Of a stretch of 64,000 bases of DNA, positions 22,995-36,324 are shown piece after piece. The DNA comes from Ophioderma brevispina (lineage: Eukaryota > Echinodermata > Ophiuroidea > Amphilepidida > Ophiodermatidae). Location: NCBI GenBank assembly GCA_023653785.1, contig JAMKCH010057966.1, positions 36,007 to 100,006 on the forward strand. The letters are read 5' to 3'. Each line of letters begins with the position of its first letter. Positions within the stretch are counted from its first letter, which is position 1. The notes under the pieces were generated by a model. It made no database searches. It was not told where the DNA came from and saw only the letters and a program-made list of their open reading frames with translations. The position numbers were made by a program, and so were the translations under genes.

Positions 22995-24262
22995 GCCATG
23001 TCTCTAAAAAATCGGAAGAGTAGTACTGGATTTTGCCTGATGTAACGCTTCTTTCCATAAAATATCCCCATCTAGACGGGATTGACTGAAAGTGAGAAAT
23101 GTTTCTTTGGTACAAAAAATGGGACATTTCCTTCGTTATAGGAGCAAATACGCTTATTAAGCCATGGTTTTAAACATTGAAAATAAGCAATTTAGGAAAT
23201 AGGATCGAACGGGTTTTTGGACTTCCCGATCCCTGGCCTATCCATTGGCACCAAAATAATAACACAATAGATCCTTTATTAGGAAAAACTGTGGCAATTG
23301 CAACTCACTCCATTGAATTGCTATAAAAATGACATGTTTGGCGAGGGTTGTTTAAATTTTAAAAAATGTAGGCCTTTATACCATTTTTGATAGATAGAAA
23401 ATGTATGTTAAATATCAAATATTAGAAAATGAGTCAATGACTTATGTGGTGTATCTCTAGTTAAAACATTTCCTATTTTAGCCCTCGAAGGGGTGATTCA
23501 CCTAATGTATAAATTGTCTATAAGACTAGAGCAAACGATATTAACTAAACCAGAGACGAATATAAATATTCGTTCTCAGATAAAAAAATAAATACAGTAG
23601 AAAGGACTAAAGAAGGAAACAAATATAATAAGTTAAAAGTGCCAAAAAATAATGGAATTAACAAAGATATTAAATAAAAAATTTAACAAAGTATCATAAA
23701 AAAAAATTGCGTCTTCCGACCGACCCTATTGTCTGCAGAACGGGAAAGGAGTACCGACCTAATTTCAAAAGTCCAGGAAGTTGTCTTCTGTCAGGATTTG
23801 CACAATGTAATTAATCAAAAATTAGCAGTTTCAATCGTTTCACCGTAATTTTTTAAACACAAAAAAATGAAGTTTTAAAAATCCTTATAAAATACAATTT
23901 TGTTTTTTAAAAACGGTTCTTGCGACAGAACCCGGGACAGGTGGACGATTATAGCGGAACTGAGGAGTGTTGACGGTAAAAAGTTCCATTTTGCCTATGT
24001 ATAAGGGATCTGTTTATCTGGTGATGAAGCCCCTAACATGTTTTAACTATTCCCGATCACTTTTTTAGCCTATGAAATCGAAAGAAATATGGAATACTGT
24101 CACTCAAAACCTTCCACAAAACGCCACCATCAATAAATCACTTTCAGATGCAGCTTTGGTATTAAGAATTTTGGGGCTCTACAAATTAAAGAGACACACA
24201 AAAAATACAGGAAAAAAAAAAACGGGATTTGTTTACTATATAGCTAACAAAAAAAAAGGGAT
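22995..24262. other. Loop of the inner inverted repeat; partial repeat A
   Basis: A truncated copy of interspersed repeat A lies at about 23040-23190 (AGTGAGAAATGTTTCTTTGG, TAGGAGCAAATAC). The remainder is AT-rich and holds no recognised gene. Confidence 0.5.
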
Positions 24263-24264
24263 TT

Positions 24265-24643
24265 AAGAAGCGCACTATTGGGATATACCGTTTTGACATG
24301 ACCAAACAACCTACAATAACTTGTGTTAAATCCACTCCAACTATAATTTTTCTGAGTGTCTTTGTGCAGAAGATAAAGACTTATATTTCTTCTGTGAAAT
24401 CTGCCCAATTTGCAGTTTTTACAGCAGGAATGATCGCCATTTACCGAGATGTTTCCCAATTCCAATCTTCAAAATAAGAAGTTAATATTCATTACAATAT
24501 TTTTCAGATTAAAATAACTTCTGATGATCGCGTTAGCATGCACGTATCAAGCTGCCCATCCATTCACTCTATTGACACTAAGTGATATGCAAAATTAGAA
24601 TGGCATATAGACAGTAACAAAACTGTTACAGTCGTTAGGGGAG
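24265..24643. repeat. Inner inverted repeat, right arm
   Basis: Reverse complement of 22440-22822 with indels and substitutions; ends ACTGTTACAGTCG just before the GGGGAGAGAT tip of the 6-kb core. Confidence 0.75.
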
Positions 24644-24647
24644 AGAT

Positions 24648-27600
24648 ATCAAGTCAAACGCACCTGTGAACGGAAAGTTGTTGAGTAATATAAAGATTTT
24701 GTGGATAAAATGAACGATAAATATTTGAAGTCCCCCAAACAAAAGTGTCTTTTTAAAGGGTTCCCTTACAATAGTTAAAACAATAGGCTGATTAACAAAA
24801 TTTGCATTATTTTAACAACTTCGTAATGTACAAAATCTGCTCTTTGGCTTAAGAAGGAAGTATCTTCAACATGCGACTTGTTGCACTTGAGCCAATATTC
24901 ACGGAAATTCAAAAGACATACCTTTTATTTGCAAATCCATCGCTATTGGTCGAAATTTGCATAAGTTTATCTCCTGAATTTATCGATTTTTCGTCGAGTA
25001 CTCAATTTTTTCCTCATAAAACGCGTAATTAAAATAGTTTATTGACTTGCACCCTAATTTTCATAAATATGACTCCTAATCCTTACAGTTCAAGTTTAAC
25101 CTCCATGCGAGAATATTTGTCCGAAAATCTTACCAAATCAAAAACGCCAGTCCAAATCACTGATTCAACGCGCTGCTATGAGGATGCGCAATGGTAATTG
25201 ATTGAAAAAGCGTGAACGGGGTTAAACCACCATTGGGATAATCAGTGCTGGTCCCCGTGTCTTGTGAGTTCGTATACACTGGCATGAATACCCAAGTATA
25301 TGCCGAATATCCGGGGTGACTTGTGCATCATGTTGAATGGAAATCATTATTTTTTCGTTAGAAAAGGTCATATCATCGAAATAAAATATAATTAAGAGCT
25401 CAGTATAGGACTCTTTTCTTTAATACATTCAATTCCTTTTTACTTTATCAGTTATTTTATCAGACACATATCAAGAATTCCTAATGCTAGTAGTTTTCTA
25501 TTTATAGCGTGGTTATTGTGGCAGTCATTTGAAAAAAAAAATAGATTTCCGTTCGCAATTTATTGAGCCTACTAAACATGTTATATATTTCGCCAATTTC
25601 AATTTGAATTATGACAACATACTTTTTCTAGTAAAAATGCAGTTCTGAAAGAAATTGGGAGACAATTTTTTTCCCACGTTGGCAGATTTTTGTTTTCCAC
25701 CACTTGATCAAAAGTTTTTCATGAAAATAATTGTATTTAAAACAGACAAAATACCTGCAAAAATGACAGCATAAGTAAGAGGAAATACTGTAAACAAATG
25801 ATCAAATTACGTATTTGAAAACATAAGGCATCTATTTGTATAATTATTATGACCAATTCAGACTGTTTTTATAGTGGATCTCTTCAGATTCATAAAAATA
25901 GAGTTTCAGTCAAATTCTCCGCATATTTTAACAGCAACACTGTAATTTGATCTAAAATATTTTCCAAATAACCGGTTATATAGCCTAGTAAAAAAAACTT
26001 GGTTGAAATTTGGGATAGCCCTATAAGTTTCAAGTGTTCGTCAGTGCAAATGGCATTAATTTCATGAAAATGCTGGCTGACGTAATTTTGAGAAGAAGAT
26101 GGTGGTGGTTGCCTGGGGTCCTCATATTAAAACGTGATATATAGCTCCATGGTTAAACATTGTCGGTGTTAGTCAGTTGGATATTATTCCCTAACATTCA
26201 CACTCTCTCTGTAGGAACTCGCCAAATATAACTATTTTAAGTACTTTGATTTAATTTTTTTAGAAGTATATATACTGTAATATTGCTAGGAAATTGGTTA
26301 GCAGAATTTGCGGATCAGTAAAATAAATACTGTAAAGGACCGATATTTTTTACCGTGATGTTAATAACTGAAGCAAATAAAGTGAAGTCTTAATTGTTCT
26401 TTGTTTGTTTTCGTGCTTTTCTTTCGTTAAACTATTCATATTTTTAATGTTTTCCTTCGTTAATTATATAAATTAACAATTGTGGAAAAAGAAATCTCTC
26501 ATAGCACCTTTAATAGAAAAAACCTAACACCACTTCCATATACACTTAAAATCAGATTAGCCAGCGGGTGCTCATTAAATAATTTGTCCAACTTTTGATC
26601 ACAATTCGACAAATTTATGCAAGATTTGATGATTGTGATACCCATAGTTGTTTTAAAAAAAAACTAGACAAACTATTAAATTAAATTGAGGAATTTTGTC
26701 TCCATTTGACTTTCAAACATTTCGAGATCACATAGAGTACTACTTTCCTTAAGGCCGTAACGAAAAGATTGCTACAAATCAGTTGTCGTAGAAATAATGA
26801 AATCACTGAGTTCGTTTTTGACAATGTAAGCTAATATCCCCAATAATATCCCTATAGGAAAGTTTACGCTTTATTCTTTAGTCAAACATTGTGAAATTTG
26901 TAATTTTTTATTGGCCGCAAATACGCAATTCGACCTATGTTCTAGGACAGTGGCGTACTGAGGCCAGGTCAATTCCTCCAAAAGGGGAGAAGGAGAAAAT
27001 GAGAAAATGCCCAAGTGTCCGCCCCAGAGGGGACAAAATTTCAACTTCTTAATTTTGCCCACATTTGGGACTAAATTGGTTGCAATTTCCCCCGAAAAGA
27101 TGGAATAAAATGATTCATTTTGGCCCCTATCGTCCGCTTTTCAGCAGGAGGGGCAACTTTTGACCCCCCTACCCCTGCACCCGGTCGGTTAAGCACTGAT
27201 GTTTATTGTTAAAAAATATAGGCACATCAAATGATGATGGCGGTTCCCAATGTATGGAGTTTAACAGGTGGTGTCTACAACAGTCATAAAGTGGGTGTTG
27301 ATGTTATAAAAAATATTATTAAATCGTTCACTGAATAATACTTGCATTATAAACTACAGTGTGCAAAGTGGCTTTACCGTTATCACGAAACATCGTGAAG
27401 GGGATAAAGATCCCCCACTGAGCCGATTGAAAATGAAAATAGTATAGGTGTTCCCAGTAGTGTAACCACAAGTGGTACGTTGAAATGTGTGATTCAATTG
27501 AACATAGAGTCGAGCTCGAAGGGGAGGTTTCATGTACAATATTGCCTTTGTTTCTTTAGGTACAAAAAACGATAAGAAGTCAACCTACGGGGCATTTGCA

Positions 27601-30600
27601 GACTCTAAAAGCAAATTTAAGACCTATACATGGGGTAGTAAACCCTCGATATACAACTGAAGGTGATGAAGCTAACCTTTAATAGACCATGGCTTACCCT
27701 AACAAGTAGGATTTGAATTCGTAAAGATTTGTATCGTTCAAATGATAAAGATGGTCGGTGTCTGTTTACATTTAGTTGGTATACCATGGTAGCTTATGTC
27801 TAACATCAGCAATGTACAAAAGCATTTCGTCTTTGGTAAGATTTTTCACTTTTAACTCAGTTCGTCTCGTTGTTGAAGTATGTATATAGGCCTACGAAAA
27901 GGTTCAGTAGGCCTGGAAACTCAGCAAATATTTATCATATTTTCGTCTTTTCCTTTGTTTCTATACAAGCACAAAGAATACATATCAAAGATGGGAAAAT
28001 AAAAAGAATAAAGATAAGAAAAATATGATACAAAAGAAAGAAAATAATATGATGGGAAAGAAAGGAGTAAAAAAAAAACAGATTGACAAGGCACTGCGGG
28101 ATAAAGAAAAGAAAAATAGTGAAGCAGAGAGGTAGGTAAATAGGTAGGATTATGATAAAATTTGCTGATGTTGTAGGCCTAACTCTTAGCCACGGCTTAT
28201 ACATACACCACAAGAGACGACATAGAATGAGATAATATGAAATTAAATGACCAAAGACGAAATTGGTTTGTACATAGATGATGGGCCAGGGTGAGACCCA
28301 AATTAAATTGATTTTGACGCATGAAAATAAAGTTAATGTTATTGATCAGACTGGTTTATCTAGTGATCACAAGGACAAATTGTAATAAACAAACGCAATT
28401 TCCGTTTTCTGGGACGAATAACCAACATTAAGAGATATGAAATATAATGAAACATGTTTTTAAACTACTGGGAAAACCGTATATAGTTAAGTTAAAGTAA
28501 TCTCAAATTACACATAGATAATGTCATTACTATTCGAAGTTGTAATCACTCTAAAACAGTTTAGTAATTTGACAACTTTCTGTTTTCCTTTCTATGTTCA
28601 AGGCTATACACACACACATCTCTACATTAAATACTGTTTTATACTAAACCGGCGATCCATCAATGAGCTTTAGTTTAAATATGTGACTGAAAAATTAGGG
28701 AGAAGAATATGAAAAAGGTTTTAATAATTGCGTAAACATGATTTTTGCGACGTACGAATTAAGGTTTTTATTATCTTTTCCTCATAATTATAAAACAAAA
28801 TTATATTTCTAATACTACAGTCATTGTTGTTTCTTAATTGCTAGAAATCAGCGCTAATACGGTATTATACAAAATCAAAATTCTAAGACGCATGTTTGTT
28901 TGAATTTAGGTTAATTAGGACATACCAAAAGGTAACGACAATTTTTTATTAGAACATTGATAAAATGTGAACAATAGTTTAAAAGAACAAACCGAAACAC
29001 AAATTGAAGGCTTTCATTCATCTCTGACACCCCAATTAGAAAGGAAGCAAGCCTAAAATATTGAACATTTTGGCTCTCAACTGTCAGACCGATACCGTTT
29101 TTATATACAAACAAATACTGTTTCGTAGACCACCACCACCGAAAGGATTTTCGTTAAATGGAATTCGTTGATCTATTGCTTGTTTACTATAGAATTGGCC
29201 CTTAACATTAATAATTAAAGCCACGGACCAGTATTGATGGTTTTACCAGGAAAACTTTTATACAAGTCTGATGTTCGTGTATTTTCTTGCATTTCAGTTT
29301 GTTGTAACCAAGCCATTGGAATAAACCTCGGATTGTTTTATTACAAAATACCTGATTGACACACAAAGAACTGAACGTTTTATACTATTTTTATGTTCAG
29401 GTGATGAAAAACATATAAAATTCAAACAATTGACCGAAATGTAGGGCGTTCTATATCGGGCACCAGTCTTCCTTCAAGGGCAATGAAACAAGCTGTAGGA
29501 GCGGTGGTATGTTAGTTAATATATATTTACCAGTTTATGTGATTGGCCATTAATTATCTGTAGTAATATATACCTTTATTCACATTCGAATCCGTACTTT
29601 CGCTCCCGCGTGGATTCGATCATTAAGTGCATTTTGAACATCATAATATTGAAATGCTGGGATCTTTTTTTATTTAAATCTTAAAAAACAACCTCAATCG
29701 AGGCGATCTCTAGACAACTCTTCCACAAGTCACTATATCAAACATATAATCGCATTTTATTCTTTATTTACGACATACTTCTTCTTTAATTAATAAAATA
29801 ACAAAATAATTGAAATTAATGTTAACATGTTTGCTATTCAAGGCGGCATATTAACTCCTAGACGACAAAGCGTGTCATTATAATTACACGCCTGTTTTTT
29901 GCCAGGCTTGTAAGGGACGGCTTGCCGCTGGTTTTCTACGTCCCAATATCCTTCTCTCTATTGACACTAACGCATTAATGAGTACACTGGATACTGTTGG
30001 CGGCCCCCACGTGGCTATTGAAATAACTCAGGCTGCATTGTCACATGAGTATCTTGAAACGAATTTTCAACCAATACAAGCCTGTCATTTTTGGTATGTA
30101 ACTTCATTTGTTTTTTATTGAAGTCAAACTGTTAATACTTGTGCTGGTGTAATTATTCATAGAATACATTGCAGTCCAAATTTCCACGTGATTATGATTT
30201 GTGACGATGAACTCATATACAAAGTGTTTTCAATTTGTTTAAATAAAATTTGCATAATTTCATTCAAAAATACACACCATGAATGCACATTTACCTCACA
30301 AACAAGGCATTGTTTAGATAAAGCAATCACTTGCCTTCAAAAAAACAACAAAAAGAACAACGATACAATTATTTATATTGTTGTTACACCCGGAAAAAGA
30401 AACATAGTGTGCAAAACAAAAATCATGCAAATTTTATGGTTTAATAGGTCATAACTCCGAACCCACTGAAATGCAAAATCCTTTAAAAACTTTTCCAGAC
30501 ATCTTATATATTTAACATTAAGTTAAGCCAGAAAAATCCTATATGTACTCCACATGCGGGTTTTTTTGCTTAACTGAGCGACTTTCGGCCCTTAGATCTC

Positions 30601-30602
30601 TC
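24648..30602. mobile_element. 6-kb core repeat, copy 1 (unknown element class)
   Basis: This AT-rich block is collinear and in direct orientation with 51128-57840. Matching points in order include CAAAATCTGCTCTTTGGCTTAA (near 24834), TTGAATGGAAATCATT (25333), TTTATACTAAACCGG...CCATCAATGAG (28640), CAACTGTCAGACCGATA (29080), GTGGCTATTGAA (30010) and GAGCGACTTTCGGCCCTTAGA (30576). The tips are mirror-like: GGGGAGAGATATCAAG on the left and, read from the right, GGGGAGAGATCTAAGG. No reading frame longer than about 100 codons and no transposase, integrase or reverse-transcriptase motif was seen. It is either a large non-autonomous transposon or a segmental duplication bounded by transposon ends. 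Confidence 0.65.
26870..27185. repeat. Copy-specific insertion-like segment inside core copy 1
   Basis: Contains ACAGTGGCGTACTGAGGCC and several C/G-rich words (GGGGCAACTTTTGACCCCCC, CACCCGGTCGG) unlike the surrounding A/T sequence. No counterpart was found at the matching place in copy 2. GTGGCGTA-type words of this kind also open the element at 41655. Confidence 0.45.
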
Positions 30603-30606
30603 CCCG

Positions 30607-31515
30607 ACGTGGTTTGAGCGTACCATGTACTTTCAAATCAATGGTACTTTTGTTATTCTACAAATACAGTGCAAGTCAAATTCTATTAATGAAAGCGTAC
30701 GTAAACATGTGTTTTCAAAACCATATAGTTTCATTGAATCTGTGTCGTTGTTGTTGTCTTAATCAACTTGTAGTACTCGAGTACGAGTATTCGTACTCCG
30801 TACTCGAGTACAAGTACAATTTGTGTACTCGTACTCATCTCGTACTCAGGCTTGGGTACTCGTACTCATCACTCGTACTCCGGCAATAAGACTCGTACTC
30901 ATACCTTACTCGGGATTCAAATTTGCTGTAACTCATACTCGTAACGCGCACTCAGGATCAAATGACTCATACTCGTACTCGTACTCAGGTCAAGTTACTC
31001 CGTACTCATATTCGTACTCATGAAAAGTACTCGTACCATACTCGTACTCAGACCAAATACTCGTACTCCTACTCGTACTCAGGCACAAGTACTCGTACTT
31101 GTACTCATACTCAGGCACAAAGTACCGTAATCATACTGTCTCGGGATATTAAAAATGTTGCTTGTAATCCTACTCGTACTAGTACTCAGGACCAAGACTC
31201 ATACTCGGACTCATACTCGGGCGGTACGTACCCGTACTAATCTCGTACTCAGGGAAAAGTCTCATATACAAGTCTGCAGTCTTATAACATTGCACATGTT
31301 GTTCGTAAAAGGAACACTTGCATATTTTGAGTCGAATGCTCAAGATCAAAACACCTAGTTCAACGGCTTCGCCCTCTTGAAAAATGGTTATATTAGTACG
31401 ATGTCCTTAAGAATGGTGCGTACGGCTACCGAAACTACCCGGGCTATTTACCGGATACGGCTACCGAACCCTGGGGTTAGTAGCCGTATACGGACTGACC
31501 GAAACACTTGTTAAT
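30607..31515. repeat. Right inverted arm of the composite element
   Basis: Reverse complement of 22055-22440, running from GACGTGGTTTGAGCG to ACCGAAACACTTG. It is interrupted between the GTTGTTGTTGTCT word and the CATTGCACATGTTGTTCGTAAA word by the GTACTC minisatellite, which the left arm lacks. Confidence 0.75.
30774..31255. repeat. (GTACTC/ACTCGT)n minisatellite, about 480 bp
   Basis: A long array of degenerate hexamer units ACTCGT/ACTCAT with longer repeats of ACTCGTACTCAGGCACAAGT. The motif GAGTACGAGTAC is near-palindromic. The frames here translate as repeated TRTRT or SYSYS and are not genes. Confidence 0.9.
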
Positions 31516-31959
31516 AACGTTATATATCGACAGACAGAAACAGAATTAGTGTGTGCGACGCGGATCGCGAACCGTTGATAGACCAAAATTTGCCAATTTG
31601 GTGATTATTGGTTGTCCCATTTCGCCTCTTTCGGCTCTTTCGATTTTGCTTGACTTTTCATGCATATTTGAATAGTTCTCATCTTTGGGTGTTTAGTGAC
31701 CAAGGGGTTTTCAATGGGCAAAAAAGACGGAAATTCAAAAGGCCTTGCGCTTACATCAAAACATTTTGAAAGCTTATTTTATGTGAATCCTATTCTAGAA
31801 GACCAAATTACCTATATGGAACACCAAAACCGGCAGTTTTTCAGGGAATCGGTATTTTTGTACGGGGGGTTTGCAAAATACACGTCATTTTCCTGTAGAG
31901 TTTGTACAGTACGTCCACGATGAAATTGTTGGTTTTCGTACATAAGTTAATTATTTTAT

Positions 31960-34900
31960 AATGTTACTACTCGCTAAGGCTAAAACTTTAGAATACCCCA
32001 CATTATCCGTCGCGGAAGCCAAACCTTTTAAATCCCAGGCAACGGCGACCAGCGCGAGCCAAACCTTTTTAAAAAAACCCAGAAGGCAAGGCGACAAGCG
32101 CGGAAGCCTGTACCGGGTTGTAACCATGGTTGTACCGTGTCGAATAGAACAATAACTAAATAGTTTTTCATTAAAATATGAAAATGATAAGAAAAACTAT
32201 GAACATTTTGTTTAATTTGAGTTTTGATTGATTTTACGATTGTGGGGTAATTTGGCCTGTCTAGTGTTTTTTAAATTAAGTTGGGTTTGTTACAATTTGG
32301 AGTGTGAAAACTATGGTTTTTTACACGTGCGGACAGCGGCGACCACCCAAAACTTCAGAGTTTCACGGTTTTTTTCCTTTCGGTGTGCTTGTTAAAATGG
32401 GGTACGGGGAAAATAGTTAAAAGCTTTAAATTTAGATTGTTTGATTTTACGATTTTGGTTAATTGTGACCCTTCGGTTGTTTTTTTTGTTTTCAATAAAG
32501 TTGTGTTTCGTTTTAACCCACGAACGTTCGAGTTTTTAAATTAGATTGAGCTTGATTTGTACTATTTTCGGTTAAATTTGGGCTTTCTTTTTTCCGGGGT
32601 GTTTATTTTTAAAAAAATATAAAGTTGGGATTTGCAGTACTTCCGTTATTTGTATTGTATTGATAAAACAGTTATTTGTATCCCAGTACAACTAGTAATA
32701 TTAGTTCTCTCATCTAGTTGGGTCTTTTGATAGATTTGTAAAAGTATTACTTCCTTTCCTATTACATCGTAGTATACAAATCGTAAATTTGATTAGCTGT
32801 TCCCTCTGCAAACAGATTGTTCTGTCATACATGGTCCTTGTTCTGTCTAGTATACGTCTTGCACTTTTAGTCTCCCGTCCATTTGTGTTTGTAGCTTGTC
32901 TGCACCACCTTGTAGGGTGGCCAAGGCCTCACGAGCTGTTCTCTTACTCGGTAAAACAAACATTCCCGTATTACTTTGTGTGATCTATTTTGGTGAATTA
33001 CCACTCTGAAAACTCTGTTAGATGACCATCGCGTTTTCTTAACCGAGGTGCTGAAGCTGCTGGTGTTGCCTGGCAGCGGCGACACCGGCGCAGCGCCAAG
33101 ACTGCAGATGTTTGTCATTTATTGGCTCGGATAGATGAATGATACAACAAAGCTTCGGAATGAGAAAGATGTGTGAGTTTAGCATTGCAGCGGCCCGGCA
33201 GCTGGGTGACAGCCCAAAGCTTAAAGCTAATAGCTATTTTTAATATGGGGGCATGGGACGCCTTTTTAAAAAGTAATCGATTTTTGGCCTTTAAATGTAT
33301 CCATCATACAAGGTCCGAGGTAAAATATGATCTTGCGAGATTTGTATTGTCAATTTTTTAAGTCATTTTCAAGTTAATCACACAGAAATGCAAGTTCGAC
33401 GACCATTAATCACGTAGGATATTTTCAACTTAACCAAGCCGCCCGATTTCATTGTGTTTGTCGCATTGTCGGTACCCGAAACAGGTGAAAATGTGTCATT
33501 CTAATTTCATATCCCACATGTTTCCCACAAATACAATGCTTCCAAACATTCCCCGAATCGCCTTAATTAACCTTGTTTTCCTGAAAATACGGGTTGATAT
33601 TTTTTTTAGTATTTTTTCTTTACGCAATTAACGAACACAAACTGCTAATCCTTTAACATACGTTTAATATATTTTAATCATTTTATCCTTCTTAACGCAA
33701 AAAACTAACACAAACTGTAATCATTTAACATCACTCCCTAATATAATTTTAATCATTGTATTTTTCTAACACAATAACACAAACTCTTATCATTTGACAT
33801 GTTGTTTTCTACACAGTAAATAATTTCTTATCATTTATCCTTCTTAACGCAAATGACGAACATAAACACTCTATCATTTAACATGTTTTTCTAAATAACA
33901 TATTTCTCAACAAATAGGGTGACGATGGCCCGATTAAACCATAATAGCAACATTTTTTGAAGAGCGCCCCTATTTTTCAAAATTTAGTATTTTTGCACAG
34001 CTATGTTGATAATGTGTCTAGAAAACTGACGACCTGCGAACGAGAATGCTCAAAAATGTCTTAGTTATCCACTAACATGAATCGATTACTTGGTAATAGA
34101 ATTAGAGCGTGACATGCTAATTTTCTGTCCGTCCATTATGAAATATGCATAAATGACATCTAACTTGACTTGCCTGAACCAATGGAAAACACTAATGAAG
34201 CTCATAGAGCGTAGACACGTACATTGCGCTATTGCCCGGCTCTTTCATATTGGAAGGCTTCGCATCAGCCGTTAATTATTATCGGGGATCCCGATCTTAA
34301 TTATTCTTGTACAAAATTTCTACGTTTGCGACACATAGACATGTAAGGAGGGCTTTTTTTTTTAACCATTCACAGTATAGTTTTACTATCCAGTATACAA
34401 TGCAACCGTGTAAAATCTCATTTTTTAAAAAACTTTGGGGGGCGCTTTCAAAAAAAATGGCTACTATTGGCTTAAGTAATATATTTCATCACTCAGTAAC
34501 TTCCAACTAAACATACTTTAGCCTCCCTAAGATTTCACAGGGTATATGAAAAATAGCTTTCTTTTGATGCCAAACTTTTGACAAATGTTGTAACTTCCGT
34601 AAAATCTGGGTTCTGGGGACGAGGCTTAAAACAACAAGTGTGAAGTTGACTATTCTGTATACCGCAATTAAAATGTCCGCATTTAAAATATTTTCTACTC
34701 GCGATGCATTGACATGTTTTAAAACCAAAACAAGTGTGAAGATGGTGTCGTTCTTTATCCTTTGATAACTAAGGCGACTCAGTGGGCGTTCAAAATTACT
34801 ATTGTCATTTTTGCTTCAAAAATGTAAAAATTCTTCATTTTCCTGGCACATTCAGAATTAGCAGAAATTGTGCATGTGGTAAATGAGTAAAAACAAGCCT

Positions 34901-35345
34901 ATAGGCCTTGTTGGTGTTATAGTGGCTTTCCAATTGCACCTGCCAACATTGGAAGGCCACCTCTAAGCCACTGAATTAATGTGTTACAAACGTATACAAA
35001 CTGGCCATGGTCCAAAGGGTTAAACACAACTCGTAACATTTACATGTTTTGTAAACGCAATTAACATTTTTTCTCCCTCTTTTGACAAAGACTACATGTT
35101 TTCTGGCAAGTGAACTTGTTCTTAGAAAACAATCCTCACTAATGATCCTTACAATACTCCATTATATCCCTCTTTAGGAAATAGTCCAGGCCCTGTCCCT
35201 ACAGACCCGTAATACACTTGCTGTTGGAGAGAATTTGCATGTGGATTTGAGTAAACTTATACACTAGCCTTCAAACCCACTAGGTGGAAAATTCCAAAGC
35301 GGGCAAACTCTGCGTACGGCCATTTACTATTTGCCAATGTTGTAT
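31960..35345 (-). repeat. Repeat block X, inverted copy
   Basis: Reads in reverse complement as the block at 47655-49800. At the high end, TGGAAAATTCCAAAGCGGGC followed by AACTCTGCGTACGGCCAT matches 47725-47680 reversed, and CTACAGACCCGTA...GAGAATTTG matches 47805-47765 reversed. Lower down, AAGTGTGAAGATGG-type words near 34735 and AGGCAACGGCGACCAGCGCG near 32038 match the minisatellites of the other copy. Inside, 33605-33905 holds about four 74-bp tandem units (CTTCTTAACGCA...CATTTAACATG). No gene was recognised. Confidence 0.6.
33605..33905. repeat. Tandem repeat, about 74 bp x 4
   Basis: Units restart at about 33617, 33688, 33760 and 33839. Each contains TCTTAACGCA or a variant, then AACACAAACT, then ATCATTTAACATG. 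It lies within repeat block X. Confidence 0.7.
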
Positions 35346-36265
35346 GTATGTATTATGTATGTTCGCTAAAAGTCTCCGTAGTTTCCGATCCATATTTCGC
35401 CAAACTCACATGAAAGGTGCGTGGAGGTACCGGACGGTTTTAGCGCATTATTTGGTACGAAATTCCGTTATCAATGTGAAAATCAACGAAAATGTTCTCG
35501 GTTGCTATAGATAAATTACATTGTTGCACGCGTTACTAAGCGCGCGTAATCGTGGTGCGTTGCGACGGGTGGTTACGCGTGAGACGCCATCTGCGGTACG
35601 CAGGGTACGCGTGATACGCTACATGCGGTATACGCAAGTACAGCGCCTTATACATTGTGTACGGTAGTGTAAAACCACCGCGTCTCTATTTACTAACGGT
35701 GATGTGGGTAAAGAAATAATGATCATACAGTTCATGTTATTATTTCGCTTTGATTGGGATGATGGAGTACGGGTTAGAACACACACGGGGAAGTAAAATT
35801 TTTTGTTTTTTTTTTTTTGAGAATTAGTTTTTTGAGAAAAATTGAACATATACGGTCAGTTACGGGGATGAAATATTGCGGTTTTAGTTATAAAATAGGA
35901 AGTAGGCCTACATAGGGCTAAGCTAACCGACGGGTTATCTGGAAACGATACGGGGACTTGAGTTGTGGAAAAACACCACGGGATTTGCGACGGGGGAATG
36001 CATAAACCTGCAGGATGAAGACAAGTTAATACGGGAATTTGAGGAGATATGAGAGAAAAATGAGGATAATGACATATGAAAAATTAACTGGAAACTTATA
36101 GCGGGATTACATATTGGGCATTTTTAATTATTTAAAAACTCAAAAATGAACTAAAATTTGTAACTAACGAGATACAGATATGATCCTGGAATTGAGTTAA
36201 CTCAAGTTTTTTGTGACCGGGGAGTCTTAAACTTCATGACGGGTAAATCATACGGAGTGTCCTTG
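35346..36265. other. AT-rich stretch with a CpG-rich patch
   Basis: At about 35525-35640 there is a dense run of CG words (TACGCGTGAGACGCC, GGGTACGCGTGATACGC) with an internal near-repeat. No gene was recognised; the rest is A/T-rich. Confidence 0.4.
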
Positions 36266-36324
36266 ATGAGTTTTGTATTCCACTGGTTTGATTATGCCGG
36301 TGTCGCCATATGTGTTCTTCTTCA

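Noticed and set aside
27935..28213. Minus-strand frame rich in Phe/Leu/Ile resembling membrane helices
   Set aside because: The hydrophobicity results from an A-rich plus strand (low-complexity AAAGAA words) within the 6-kb repeat core.
30823..31240. Plus-strand frames rich in Thr-Arg or Ser-Tyr
   Set aside because: They are translations of the GTACTC minisatellite in different frames, not proteins.
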